This document shows positions 1 to 7,876 of a stretch of 64,000 nucleotides of DNA, in pieces. The stretch comes from Arthrobacter sp. KBS0702 (GTDB taxonomy: Bacteria > Actinomycetota > Actinomycetes > Actinomycetales > Micrococcaceae). The notes beneath the pieces were generated by a model that had not been told where the DNA came from, made no database searches, and saw nothing but the letters and a program-made list of their open reading frames with translations. How positions within the stretch are numbered: position 1 is the first letter of the stretch; each line of letters opens with the position of its first letter. A program made the translations under genes and the position numbers. The stretch is taken from contig NZ_CP042172.1 of NCBI RefSeq assembly GCF_005937985.2, forward strand, positions 744,001 through 808,000. Direction: 5' to 3'.

Positions 1-307
1 CCACGTCCGGGTAGCCGCCGTATTCGAAGGTCTGGATGGCTAAGTCGTTCTCCCGGACGGTGTGGAAGACGCCGCTGAACAGGTGGGCGACGCCGTCGGG
101 CCCGGTGTGCGTGTAGCGGTAGCTGCCGCCGGTGCGGAAGTCGTAGTGGTCCACATCCATGGTGAGCCGCCGCGGGCCGAGCCACCGGGCGACGAGTTCG
201 GGTTCCTTGTGGGCCCGGAATACTTCGGCCACGGGGAAGTCGAACTCCCGCTCGAAGTCGATGAAGGGCAGGCCTTCCGGAACCGTGAGTTTCAGGGCGT
301 TGCTCAT
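1..307 (-). CDS. SRPBCC/AHSA1-family protein, cut by the window edge
   Basis: The N-terminal 102 residues of an AHSA1-like (activator of Hsp90 ATPase homologue) SRPBCC protein are present; the 3' end lies outside the window. The frame reads MSNALKLTVPEGLPF at the start and contains the family pattern of an aromatic/acidic strand (DFEREFDFP), then VFRAHKEPELVARWLGP, then a GGSYRYTHTGPDG turn. The ATG overlaps the TGA of the upstream ArsR-type gene by four bases (ATGA), so the two are translationally coupled. ArsR-SRPBCC pairs are a recurrent actinobacterial arrangement in which the SRPBCC protein is probably a small-molecule-binding effector. The actual ligand is unknown. Confidence 0.85.
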   Translation of the reverse strand, partial: MSNALKLTVPEGLPFIDFEREFDFPVAEVFRAHKEPELVARWLGPRRLTMDVDHYDFRTGGSYRYTHTGPDGVAHLFSGVFHTVRENDLAIQTFEYGGYPDV

Positions 308-663
308 GATGAGTCCTTTGCCTGGGTGCCGCGTGCAGCGGCCTGGGATTGGAGCACGGCGTCGAGGGTGCGGAACTGCCCTTCGCGGACCAGCCGGTAC
401 TGGTCGATCCATGCGGTGAGGGCCTCCAGCCGTGCGGGGTTCAAGTGGACGGGCCGGCGCTGGGCGTCCCGCGTGCGCGTGACGAGTCCTGCCTGCTCGA
501 GGACCTGGATGTGCTTCGAAACCGCCTGCTTGGTGATCGCGAAGGGTTCCGCCAATTCGTTGACCGTGGCCGGTCCCCGGCTGAGCCGGGCGATGATGCG
601 GCGGCGGACCGGATCGGCCAGCGCCAGGAAGGCGGTGTCGAGGCGTTCGTCGTCGTCAGCCAT
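304..663 (-). CDS. ArsR/SmtB-family winged-helix repressor
   Basis: A 119-aa transcription regulator. Residues about 8-85 form an ArsR-type winged helix: LADPVRRRIIARLSRGPATVNELAEPF is helix 1-2 and ITKQAVSKHIQVLEQAGLV is the recognition helix region, followed by a wing. No cysteine metal-binding motif is visible, so this is the metal-independent SdpR-like branch that usually partners an SRPBCC protein, here the gene directly downstream. The ATG at 663 lies about 40 bases from an inverted-repeat cluster (703-745) that is the likely autoregulatory operator. The arrangement suggests that this protein represses its own two-gene operon and is released by a ligand-dependent signal. The inducer cannot be read from sequence. 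Confidence 0.9.
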   Translation of the reverse strand: MADDDERLDTAFLALADPVRRRIIARLSRGPATVNELAEPFAITKQAVSKHIQVLEQAGLVTRTRDAQRRPVHLNPARLEALTAWIDQYRLVREGQFRTLDAVLQSQAAARGTQAKDSS

Positions 664-702
664 GTGGTCAAGTCCCGATGTGTGTAGCTGTCACCAGCAT
701 CG

Positions 703-745
703 GTTGATCAGTCGATTGCTGTAATCAACTGATACGTTGATCAAC
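703..745. promoter_or_regulatory. Probable ArsR operator cluster
   Basis: Two overlapping inverted repeats sit just upstream of the ArsR-type start codon. Bases 707-717 (ATCAGTCGATT) pair with 723-733 (AATCAACTGAT), 10 of 11 positions, across a 5-base loop. Bases 736-745 (GTTGATCAAC) form a perfect 10-base palindrome, partly echoed at 703-710. The position suits autorepression of the ArsR-SRPBCC operon. Confidence 0.55.
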
Positions 746-808
746 CTGCTGGTTGTTTAACGGTACGTCCGTCTCTGTGAGCTGGCAAGAGGTCCGCCGG
801 CAGGGGGC

Positions 809-1258
809 TTAGACTCCTGCGTGCAGCCGGGGGAGCGCGTCCACCAGTGGCGCCAACTCCGGAACCTCCTGGGCCTGGGCGAGGGCGCGCTCCAGGGTGA
901 CGTCATGGACCGGCCGGGCCTGCTCGAGCAAGGCGATGCCGCTGGGCGTGAGCTCGGTGTAGATCCCCCGCCGGTCATCCGCGCAGAGGATCCTGGTCAG
1001 CAGCCCGCGTTCCTCCAGGCGGTTCACCAGCCGCGTGGTGGCGCTCGCACTCAGTGCGGTGGCCCGGGCAAGCTGCTGCATCCGCATATGCCAACCGTCC
1101 TGCCGGCTCAGCGCGTCCAGCACGGTGTACTCGACCACCGAGAGCTGCGCCTCCGCCTGCAGGGAGCGCTCCAGCTCAGCCTCGATCAGCCCGTGCAGCG
1201 CCGCGAGGGTCCGCCAGCCTTGCGCCCGGACCTCGACGGCGTCGTCCTTGATGCCCAT
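809..1258 (-). CDS. MarR-family regulator of the divergent efflux gene
   Basis: A 149-aa MarR-family winged-helix protein. The DNA-binding core lies at residues about 40-105, with SVVEYTVLDALSRQDGWHMRM leading in, a helix-turn-helix (QQLARATALSASATTRLVNRLEERGL) and the wing carrying the family DDRRG motif. The ATG is preceded by a strong AAGGAG. It is divergent from an MFS exporter, and the shared intergenic region carries repeated TAGTTGC/GCAACTA half-sites (1323-1378). By analogy with MarR-family efflux pairs, it probably represses itself and the exporter until a toxic substrate binds. Confidence 0.9.
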   Translation of the reverse strand: MGIKDDAVEVRAQGWRTLAALHGLIEAELERSLQAEAQLSVVEYTVLDALSRQDGWHMRMQQLARATALSASATTRLVNRLEERGLLTRILCADDRRGIYTELTPSGIALLEQARPVHDVTLERALAQAQEVPELAPLVDALPRLHAGV

Positions 1259-1322
1259 CAGTTGTGCTCCTTCCAGCCGGTGAGTTCACGTTCCGGCAAA
1301 CGGGGACGCGAGCCCATAAAAG

Positions 1323-1378
1323 TAGTTGCTTGCGCGCTATAGTTGCGTGTGCAACAATAAATAACGCGTCTGCAACTA
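1323..1378. promoter_or_regulatory. Divergent promoter/operator with repeated TAGTTGC half-sites
   Basis: TAGTTGC occurs at 1323-1329 and 1340-1346, and its reverse complement GCAACTA at 1372-1378. The middle copy also forms a perfect GTTGC-gtgt-GCAAC inverted repeat (1342-1355). TATAGT at 1338-1343 resembles a -10 box, so bound MarR protein would cover the promoter. It lies between the MarR start (1258) and the MFS start (1428). Confidence 0.55.
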
Positions 1379-1427
1379 ATAGCTTACGCTTCGCACATCC
1401 TCCCGTACAGATTTTGAAGGAGCCCCC

Positions 1428-2681
1428 ATGCCCATCGGCCTGATAGCACTCGCCCTCGGCGGGCTCGGAATCGGACTCACCGAGTTCGTCATCATGGGTC
1501 TGCTGCCCCAGGTGGCCGCAGACTTCCACGTCACCGAAGCCACAGCTGGCTGGCTGATCTCCGGCTACGCGCTCGCCGTCGTCGTCGGGGCGCTGCTCCT
1601 GACCGCCGCGGTGACGCGCTTTGAGCGCAAGCCGGTGCTTGCGGTGCTGATGGTGCTGTTCATCGCCGGCAACCTCGTCTCCGCGACCGCCCCCGACTAC
1701 GCCCTGATGATGGTTGGCCGGATCATCGCCGCCCTCGCCCACGGTGCGTTCTTCGGCATCGGCGCCGTGGTGGCCGCCAGCATGGTCGCCCCCACCAAAA
1801 AGGCCGGCGCCATCGCCATCATGTTCACCGGGTTGACCGCGGCCAACGTCCTGGGCGTTCCGTTCGGCACCATGCTCGGCCAGGCCGCCGGGTGGCGCTC
1901 CACGTTCTGGGCCATCACCGGCATCGGCGTGCTCGCACTGGTCGGCATTTTGGCCCTGGTGCCCAAAACCGGTGCAGGCGACTCGGCACCCGGTTCTGCC
2001 TCTGGCGGGCTGCGCGGCGAACTCCGGGCCTTCCGGTCCGGCCAGGTCTGGCTGTCCATCTTCGTGACCATCCTCGGCTACGGCGGCATGTTCGGCGCCT
2101 TCACCTACATCGCGTTCACCCTGACCGAGGTCACCGGCTTCTCCGCGGCCACGGTGCCGTGGCTCCTGATCATTTTCGGTGTGGGCCTCTTCATCGGCAA
2201 CACCATTGGCGGCAAGGCCGCGGACCGGAACGTCGACCGCACCCTGCTCGTGGTGCTGGCCGCCCTCGTGGTGGTGCTGGTGGTCTTCGCCCTCACCTCG
2301 GCCAACCAACCGATGACTATCGCGTCCATGGTGCTGCTGGGCGGCTTCGGCTTCGCCACCGTTCCCGGACTGCAGATGCGCGTCATGAAATACGCCGACA
2401 GTGCGCCCACCCTGGCCTCCGGCGCCAACATCGGCGCCTTCAATGTGGGCAACGCGCTGGGCGCCTGGATGGGCGGCGTGACCATCACCGCAGGGCTCGG
2501 CTACACCTCGCCGATCTGGGCCGGCGCCGGAATCACCCTGCTGGGCCTCGGCGTGATGGTGTTCGCCGCCGTCGCCGCCAAGAAGGCAACCCGGCACCGC
2601 GCTGCGGGCGACGACGCCGGACTCGACGACGCCGCACGGGACGACGCCGCAGTGGAAAGCGCCGAGCTGCAGCGGATCTAA
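1428..2681 (+). CDS. MFS transporter, DHA1 (AraJ/Cmx-like) drug-efflux type
   Basis: A 417-aa major-facilitator protein with about 12 hydrophobic segments. The first helix carries GLGIGLTEFVIMGLLP, the hallmark of the AraJ/YdhP/chloramphenicol-exporter branch of the DHA1 proton antiporters. An RFERKPVL loop follows between helices 2 and 3. The C-terminus is a hydrophilic Asp/Ala-rich tail of about 30 residues. The ATG has an AAGGAG about 7 bases upstream. Divergence from a MarR regulator and the repeated operator sites indicate substrate-induced efflux across the cytoplasmic membrane. The 3' end overlaps the convergent amidotransferase gene by 4 bases. The substrate is not predictable. Confidence 0.9.
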   Translation: MPIGLIALALGGLGIGLTEFVIMGLLPQVAADFHVTEATAGWLISGYALAVVVGALLLTAAVTRFERKPVLAVLMVLFIAGNLVSATAPDYALMMVGRIIAALAHGAFFGIGAVVAASMVAPTKKAGAIAIMFTGLTAANVLGVPFGTMLGQAAGWRSTFWAITGIGVLALVGILALVPKTGAGDSAPGSASGGLRGELRAFRSGQVWLSIFVTILGYGGMFGAFTYIAFTLTEVTGFSAATVPWLLIIFGVGLFIGNTIGGKAADRNVDRTLLVVLAALVVVLVVFALTSANQPMTIASMVLLGGFGFATVPGLQMRVMKYADSAPTLASGANIGAFNVGNALGAWMGGVTITAGLGYTSPIWAGAGITLLGLGVMVFAAVAAKKATRHRAAGDDAGLDDAARDDAAVESAELQRI

Positions 2682-3457
2682 AGCGAGGCTGCGCGGGCCC
2701 GGCAGACCTCCACAAAGGCCCGGAACGGCGCCAACCGTTCGGCGGCGGGGAGCTCCAGCGCCTCCGGATGCCACTGGACGGAGGCCACCCAGCGGGCAGG
2801 ATCCTCCAGCGCTTCCACAGTGCCGTCGTCGGCAACCGCGCTCACCACGAGCCCGTCGGCCACCCGCGCCACCGCCTGGTGGTGGCCGGAGGCGATCTTG
2901 ACCGTTACCCCGGCGGGACTTCCGGATGCCGTGGCGCCGGAACCCCCGTACAACGCGGCGACCTTCGAACCGGCGGCGATCCCGACCTCGTGCCAGGCCC
3001 AGGGGCCGGCGCCGTGCAGGGGAGTGGGCTCCCGGTGCGCCACCGTGCCAGGGTCCATGTCCTGGATCAGGGTTCCGCCGTAGAGCACATTCAGCAGTTG
3101 ATGCCCCCGGCAGATGCCCAGCACCGGCAGCCCGGCGTCGATGGACTGCCGGGCGACGGCCAGGTCCAGGGCGTCCTGGCCGTGGTTGACGTCGTAGCAG
3201 GCGACGCCGGGTTCCTCGCCATACAGCCGCGGGTCCAGGTCGCCACCGCCCGGAAGCAGGACGCCGTCGAGCCCGGCCAGTCCCTCGGAGGAAGTGAGCA
3301 GCACGGGGTCGGCGCCGCCGTCGCGCAGCAGGTCGACGATGTAATAGAAGAGCCCGTTGGCTTCGCCCACCCGCGGATCGGAGTCCGCGGAGCTGCTGAG
3401 CCGGACCGGTAGGCCGATGCGCGGGCGGCCGCCGTCGGGCCGGGCTGGAGTCTGCAT
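2678..3457 (-). CDS. Class I glutamine-amidotransferase-like hydrolase (PuuD family)
   Basis: A 259-aa member of the gamma-glutamyl-gamma-aminobutyrate hydrolase family (peptidase C26). The nucleophile elbow is GICRGHQ with Cys116. His230 and Glu232 in VQWHPEALEL complete the triad, and LLPGGGDLDP is the usual oxyanion-side loop. Length matches PuuD-type enzymes, which hydrolyse gamma-glutamyl amides made during polyamine breakdown. No other Puu genes are adjacent, so the physiological substrate is uncertain. A guanidino/GABA-related module starts 5 kb away, but I see no direct link. Confidence 0.88.
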   Translation of the reverse strand: MQTPARPDGGRPRIGLPVRLSSSADSDPRVGEANGLFYYIVDLLRDGGADPVLLTSSEGLAGLDGVLLPGGGDLDPRLYGEEPGVACYDVNHGQDALDLAVARQSIDAGLPVLGICRGHQLLNVLYGGTLIQDMDPGTVAHREPTPLHGAGPWAWHEVGIAAGSKVAALYGGSGATASGSPAGVTVKIASGHHQAVARVADGLVVSAVADDGTVEALEDPARWVASVQWHPEALELPAAERLAPFRAFVEVCRARAASL

Positions 3458-3498
3458 GATTCATTCTGCACCACAACTTCTGCAGCATCACGCAGGGC

Positions 3499-3504
3499 TA
3501 GGAT
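3499..3504 (+). promoter_or_regulatory. Probable -10 box of a leaderless mRNA (TAGGAT)
   Basis: TAGGAT ends six bases before the ATG at 3511 and no ribosome-binding site lies between. Transcription would start at or next to the start codon. Confidence 0.5.
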
Positions 3505-3510
3505 TGCCGG

Positions 3511-4014
3511 ATGAACAACAGGTATCTCGTGTCCCGTAGCCGCTTCATCGCGGCCGCCCCGGAAGCCATCTTCGAGGTGCTCGCCACCCCGGCGCTGCAC
3601 AGCGTGATCGACGGCTCGGACACGGTCAAGGGCGCCCAGCCCCGCGGCCCGGAACGGCTGGCGCCGGGTGCGAAGTTTGGCATGGACATGAAAATCGGCG
3701 TGGACTACAAGATCCTCAACACCGTCTGCGAGTTCGAGGAGGGGCGCCGCATCGCCTGGCGCCACTTCTATGGCCACGTGTGGCGCTACCTGCTGGAGCC
3801 GGCCACCGACGCCGCCGGCCGGCCGGGCACGCTGGTCACCGAGCAGTGGGACGCGCGGCAGGTCCGTGGCAAGATCTTCCTGCGGCTGGCCGGCTATCTC
3901 CGCCGCCACCCGGCCAACCTCGAGCAGACCCTGGCGAAGCTCGACGCCTACCTCGGCAGCGCCGGCCGTCCGGCGGGCTCCGCCTCGGGCCCCGCAACCG
4001 ACCCCCGGGACTAG
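3511..4014 (+). CDS. SRPBCC family protein (polyketide cyclase/dehydrase-like)
   Basis: A 167-aa protein whose first 140 residues fit the START-like SRPBCC fold: SRFIAAAPEAIFEVLATPALH is strand 1 plus helix 1, GSDTVKG follows, KFGMDMKIG is a central strand, and LRRHPANLEQTLAKLDAYL is the long C-terminal helix. Such proteins bind hydrophobic small molecules in a central cavity. The last 20 residues are Pro/Ala/Gly-rich and probably disordered. The start is supported by a TAGGAT -10 box immediately upstream. The next gene begins 10 bases after the stop and may be co-transcribed. No specific ligand can be assigned. Confidence 0.85.
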   Translation: MNNRYLVSRSRFIAAAPEAIFEVLATPALHSVIDGSDTVKGAQPRGPERLAPGAKFGMDMKIGVDYKILNTVCEFEEGRRIAWRHFYGHVWRYLLEPATDAAGRPGTLVTEQWDARQVRGKIFLRLAGYLRRHPANLEQTLAKLDAYLGSAGRPAGSASGPATDPRD

Positions 4015-4024
4015 GACCGTCCGG

Positions 4025-5158
4025 ATGAGCGCTGCCCGCAGCCTGCACCCGAGCCCGCGCACCCTCGAAGTCGAGAGCCTCGAGAGCTTCGACCGGCTGG
4101 TCGCGGGCGGAGCCCGATCCATGCACGGCTGGCACCTCCAATCGCTGGACCTCCGCGGCCGCCGTGAGCCGTTGAAGTCCCTCGACCCGCAGGGCGCGAT
4201 CTTCCTGGGCTGCGGCTTCGACGACGGGGTGGAGGAATCGCTGCGCGGCCGCGGGGCGCTGATCTTCCCCAAGTTGGAAAAGGTTCCGTTCGACCCCTAC
4301 CGCGGACGGCTCTACACTCCGCAGGAGCTTTACGAGGGTGTGGAGGAGGCCCGGTACGAGGACACCCTGGACGCCAGGGTGTACCAGTGGAGCATCCGGC
4401 CCGGCCAGCGGCACCGGCTGGACGCGACGCTGGCGGCGGCCCTGCATGACCACTCAATTGGCGACGCACTCGAGGAGCTGACCCGTTCGGAGCTGTGCCT
4501 CGGACGCATCCTGGTGGGCGTGATGGGCGGGCACGCCGCGAGCCGCGCCTCGGCAGGGTTCACCGAGGCGGCGCTGCTGGGCCGCCTGCTGGCCCGCAAC
4601 GGCCGGGTGGTCGCCACCGGCGGCGGCCCTGGCACCATGGAGGCCGCCAATCTGGGCGCCTACCTCAGCGCGGCGGACGAGACTGACTTCCAGCAGGCCC
4701 TGGCGGACCTGGCCGTCGTGCCCGGCTTCCGCCCCTCGGTGTCGGCGTGGGCGCGAACCGCGGCAGCCGTCGTCGAACGCCATCCGGACGGGACGCCGTC
4801 GTTGGGTATTCCCACCTGGTTTTACGGCCACGAGCCGCCCAATTTCTTCGCCACCCACATCGCCAAGTACTTCGCCAACGCCATCCGCGAGGCGGTGCTG
4901 CTGGAGTTGTGCAACGGCGGGATCATCTTCCTGCCGGGCTCGGGCGGCACCGTGCAGGAGATCTTTCAGGACGCCTGCGAAAACTACTACGGCGCCCCGG
5001 AGACCATCACGCCTATGGTGCTGGTGGGCAAGGAGCACTGGCTGCGCCGGTTCCCGGCGTGGCCCCTGCTGCAGAGCCTGGCCGCGGGACGGCGGATGGA
5101 GAACCGGATCTTCCTGGTGGACAGCATCGAGGAAGCCCTCGCCGTGCTGGAGCGCTAA
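4025..5158 (+). CDS. LOG-family-like Rossmann nucleotide-binding protein
   Basis: A 377-aa protein; the same frame stays open upstream into the SRPBCC gene, so the ATG at 4025 (MSAARSLHPSP) is preferred. The core resembles the LOG/TIGR00730 family: GVMGGHAASR, then ATGGGPGTMEAANLGAYLS, then a late LPGSGGTVQEIFQDACENYYG that stands where LOG proteins have PGGxGTxxE. Classical LOG proteins (about 190 aa) are cytokinin-riboside 5'-monophosphate phosphoribohydrolases. This protein is twice as long, with about 150 extra N-terminal residues and an insertion between the glycine motifs. It is probably a nucleotide-binding hydrolase, but LOG activity should not be assumed. Confidence 0.75.
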   Translation: MSAARSLHPSPRTLEVESLESFDRLVAGGARSMHGWHLQSLDLRGRREPLKSLDPQGAIFLGCGFDDGVEESLRGRGALIFPKLEKVPFDPYRGRLYTPQELYEGVEEARYEDTLDARVYQWSIRPGQRHRLDATLAAALHDHSIGDALEELTRSELCLGRILVGVMGGHAASRASAGFTEAALLGRLLARNGRVVATGGGPGTMEAANLGAYLSAADETDFQQALADLAVVPGFRPSVSAWARTAAAVVERHPDGTPSLGIPTWFYGHEPPNFFATHIAKYFANAIREAVLLELCNGGIIFLPGSGGTVQEIFQDACENYYGAPETITPMVLVGKEHWLRRFPAWPLLQSLAAGRRMENRIFLVDSIEEALAVLER

Positions 5159-5192
5159 CGCCGCGCGGGCACGCTGGGCCCGGTTTGGATCG

Positions 5193-6125
5193 CTAGAGGT
5201 CCTTGCGGCACGGGGCGCGGCCCAGCTCGTACAGGCCGTTCAAGTCGCCGTCGGCCAGCCCATCCGGCGCGCCGATTTCCGGATACATCAGCTGTTTCGG
5301 GTCCTCGACATGCTCCAGTCCCATCACATGGCCCAGTTCGTGCAGGACCACCGCGGTGGCGTAGCCCGTGCCGTCCCCCCGGTCCAGGTCTTCGGTGATC
5401 TGCGGTGCGTCCAGTTCCAGGCTGCCGGTGACGAAGCTCTTCGGGCCGTCGCCGAAGCTGAAGTGGGTGCTGCCGCCGGTGCCGATCACCGGACCCTGGA
5501 GCTGCGGTGCCTGTTCCGGCGTCGTCCAGGCGATGAGCAGCGGAGCCCAGCGGTCCCCGTACGCTTCTTTTTGGTAGGGGGCGCGTGACTGGGACGGGGC
5601 CTCGGTGGTGGCGCCGTCGTTGACGAACCTGATCCCGGTCGCCTCGGAGACCGTTTTGATCGCATTTTCAACCAGCTGTTCCCCACCCTTGGGAGCCAGC
5701 GCGGCGTTGACCACATAGTGCAGCGGCCGGCACGGCGAGTAGCCCACCGGGCTGCCGTCGGCGTTGGTGGCCAGGAACTTGTACGACTTGCTCTCCGACG
5801 CCGGCTTGGGCGGCTGGCCCAGCGGCTGGTCCTGCTCCTCGAAGCCCGGCGGGGGCACGGCCATGTGCGATCCGTCCCCGGGAAGGCCTGCTTGCCGGCC
5901 GCCCGGGACGGCCGTCGGATGCTTCGCCATGCCGCGGGACTGCGGGTTCGCTCCGCCGTTGAAGTCGAACAGCCCGACCAGCCGGGGATCCCCGTACACC
6001 AGACCGGCGGTCAGGAAGGCGGCGCCGGTAATCAGGACCACCACGGCAAGGTTCCGGACCGCCCGGAAGGCGCTGCCGGCGCGGCTGTGCCGCGGAGTGC
6101 GGTCCCGGAACCCGGGATCATCCAC
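5193..6125 (-). CDS. Membrane-anchored matrixin-like zinc metalloprotease
   Basis: A 310-aa protein starting with a GTG whose first base is the last base of the preceding gene's stop (TAGTG). Residues about 20-42 (NLAVVVLITGAAFLTAGLVYG) are a single transmembrane anchor near the N-terminus, giving a type II topology. A Pro/Gly-rich linker follows. The C-terminal domain carries the matrixin zinc site HELGHVMGLEH at 262-272 (HExxHxxGxxH) and a downstream Met-turn (Met280), so it should be an active extracytoplasmic metzincin. Homologues in Arthrobacter-type genomes are annotated as matrixin-family peptidases. Substrates are unknown. Coupling to the VIT-type transporter gene is notable. Confidence 0.85.
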   Translation of the reverse strand: MDDPGFRDRTPRHSRAGSAFRAVRNLAVVVLITGAAFLTAGLVYGDPRLVGLFDFNGGANPQSRGMAKHPTAVPGGRQAGLPGDGSHMAVPPPGFEEQDQPLGQPPKPASESKSYKFLATNADGSPVGYSPCRPLHYVVNAALAPKGGEQLVENAIKTVSEATGIRFVNDGATTEAPSQSRAPYQKEAYGDRWAPLLIAWTTPEQAPQLQGPVIGTGGSTHFSFGDGPKSFVTGSLELDAPQITEDLDRGDGTGYATAVVLHELGHVMGLEHVEDPKQLMYPEIGAPDGLADGDLNGLYELGRAPCRKDL

Positions 6126-7309
6126 TAGCCGACCACCGCGCCGAACGCCATGCCGAGCAAGTAGGTCACAGCCGCGGCACCGAGGCCGATGGCGAGCTGG
6201 CGGAGCCCGCGGGTGACGGGGGAGGTGCCGGAGAGCAGCCCTACGACGCCGCCGGTCAGCAGCAGTGCGATTCCCACCAGGGCGGCGGACACCACAAGGG
6301 CGAGGACGCCGGTCAACCCGAACAGGAAGGGAATGATCGGCACGATCGCACCGGAGGCGAAGAAGCAGAAACTCGACGCCGCGGCGCCCCACGCGGTGCC
6401 CACGGCCTCGTGCTGGTCCTCCGTTTCGGGCAGCTCCGGCCGCAGGGACAGGCTCGGATCACAGTCGCAGTCCAGCAAGCCCATCCGCTCGGCGACGCGG
6501 TGCTCGGCGGCCTCGCGGGACATGCCGCGGGCCAGGTAGACAAGGAGGAGTTCGTTGTGTTCGATGTCCAGTGACGGCGCGGCCGAGAGCGTGATCTGGG
6601 TGGGGCGGGTCGCGGCCAGCAGTTCCCGCTGGGAGCGCACGGAGATGAACTCGCCGGCACCCATCGAGAGCGCTCCGGCCAACAGGCCGGCAACGCCGCT
6701 GAGGAGCACCACGGAGCTTGCCACGCCGGAGGCGGCCATGCCCATCACGAGCGAGAGGTTGCTGACCAGCCCGTCGTTGGCGCCGAAGACGGCGGCGCGG
6801 AACGTGCCGGCCAGGCGGTTGCGGCCTCGCGTCGCCAGCCCCCGCACGACTTCCTCGTGGATCTGCTCGTCGGCGACCATGGCGGGGGTGGCGGCGGGGT
6901 CGTTGGCGTACGGCGAGCGGCTCTCGGCCCGCTGGGCCAGGGCCAGGACAAAGACGGAGCCGAAATGCCGGGCCAGGAAGCCGAGGAACTGGCTGCGGAG
7001 TGAGGCGGCCCGCGGCCGGCCCGCATGTTCGCCGAGCAGTTGGAGCCAGTGTGCCTCGTGGCGTCCCTCCGCTTCGGCCAGGGCCAGCAGGATGTCACGT
7101 TCTTCGCCGCTGCGGTTCTGCGCGAGCTCGCGGTAGACGCGGGCCTCGGCGCGTTCGTCGGCGAGGTACTGCCGCCAGCGCTTGATATCGGCGGGACGCG
7201 CCGCGGGGCTCAAACCGGGGCGTAGTTCGGGGTTCACGGGGGTCATCCGGGAGCCCGCGGCGGGGCCGTGAACAGAATGGTTTGGGTCAGATGGGGCGTG
7301 CTGAGACAC
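6125..7309 (-). CDS. VIT1/CCC1-family iron/manganese transporter with N-terminal ferritin-like domain
   Basis: A 394-aa protein. Residues about 35-180 form a ferritin-like helical domain (DERAEARVYRELA, AEGRHEAHW, DEQIHEEVVRGL) with Glu/His residues suited to a di-iron site. The C-terminal half is the VIT transporter, with FGANDGLVSNLSLVMG at the start, GALSMGAGEFISVRSQRE, and about five membrane helices. The family moves Fe2+/Mn2+ across membranes, and the ferritin-like domain is thought to capture the metal. I chose the GTG at 7309 because an AGGAG lies 5 bases upstream; an ATG at 7348 has no comparable site. It is coupled (TAGTG) to the metalloprotease gene. Confidence 0.88.
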   Translation of the reverse strand: MSQHAPSDPNHSVHGPAAGSRMTPVNPELRPGLSPAARPADIKRWRQYLADERAEARVYRELAQNRSGEERDILLALAEAEGRHEAHWLQLLGEHAGRPRAASLRSQFLGFLARHFGSVFVLALAQRAESRSPYANDPAATPAMVADEQIHEEVVRGLATRGRNRLAGTFRAAVFGANDGLVSNLSLVMGMAASGVASSVVLLSGVAGLLAGALSMGAGEFISVRSQRELLAATRPTQITLSAAPSLDIEHNELLLVYLARGMSREAAEHRVAERMGLLDCDCDPSLSLRPELPETEDQHEAVGTAWGAAASSFCFFASGAIVPIIPFLFGLTGVLALVVSAALVGIALLLTGGVVGLLSGTSPVTRGLRQLAIGLGAAAVTYLLGMAFGAVVG

Positions 7310-7468
7310 GGAAACTCCTGGGCTTGACGGGGCATGGTTCGGCCCCATTGCGAACCCAGCCTACCCCGTATTTTGGCGGATTTTCGGCCGGTAATCCTCA
7401 GTGCGAAGTTTAGGCAGGCCGTAAAGAAGTGGCCGGCGCGGGCCGCCGTGGGGCGGGCAGGACGGCCC

Positions 7469-7497
7469 TTGACCCCCACCCCGCGCGGTGTTCGAAT
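7469..7497 (+). promoter_or_regulatory. Candidate promoter of the small acidic protein gene
   Basis: TTGACC (7469-7474) and TCGAAT (7492-7497) are separated by 17 bases in the 300-base gap before the gene at 7610. The leader would be about 105 bases. Apart from this pair the gap at 7310-7609 shows nothing I can name. Confidence 0.35.
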
Positions 7498-7609
7498 AAA
7501 GGCCAGGGCGGGTTCTCCGGCAGGCCTGCCCTGCCGCGTCCCGGGCGCCGACGACGGGTCCGGACGGCTCGCCAATACTGCCGTAGCCCGAGCGCACGGA
7601 GGTTGCACG

Positions 7610-7846
7610 ATGGACAACACCGGATCGAAGGCCAGCCAGCCGGCCAGGGACTCCGTGGAGTCGGACCCCGCCTACGATTTCGCCGAGGATGCCCCGGTGG
7701 GGGCTGCGGAAACCGTGGACGAGGAGTTGCTGGAGGAAGCCGACCGGCTCGTTCCCCTGGACACGGAGGATTTTCTCGGCGACGAGCAGCCAATAGAACC
7801 CGTCGACGCGGATGAGTTCCGCGCGCCGGAGGAGGAAGAGGAGTAG
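7610..7846 (+). CDS. Small highly acidic protein of unknown function
   Basis: A 78-aa protein beginning MDNTGSKASQPARDSVESD and ending in a run of glutamates (APEEEEE). About a third of residues are Asp/Glu, with almost no hydrophobic clusters and only two lysine/arginine-rich positions, so it is probably intrinsically disordered. There is no signal peptide. A GGAGG lies about 8 bases upstream of the ATG, and a strong hairpin terminator follows at 7877, so this looks like a genuine single-gene unit. I do not recognise the family. Confidence 0.7.
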   Translation: MDNTGSKASQPARDSVESDPAYDFAEDAPVGAAETVDEELLEEADRLVPLDTEDFLGDEQPIEPVDADEFRAPEEEEE

Positions 7847-7876
7847 GCACTCCGGTCCAGCAACAACGCCGGAAGG

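Noticed and set aside
1176..3491. A 771-aa open frame on the minus strand
   Set aside because: It is antisense to the MFS exporter and overlaps the amidotransferase; it lacks domains and has the Gly/Arg/His-rich composition typical of shadow frames in GC-rich DNA.
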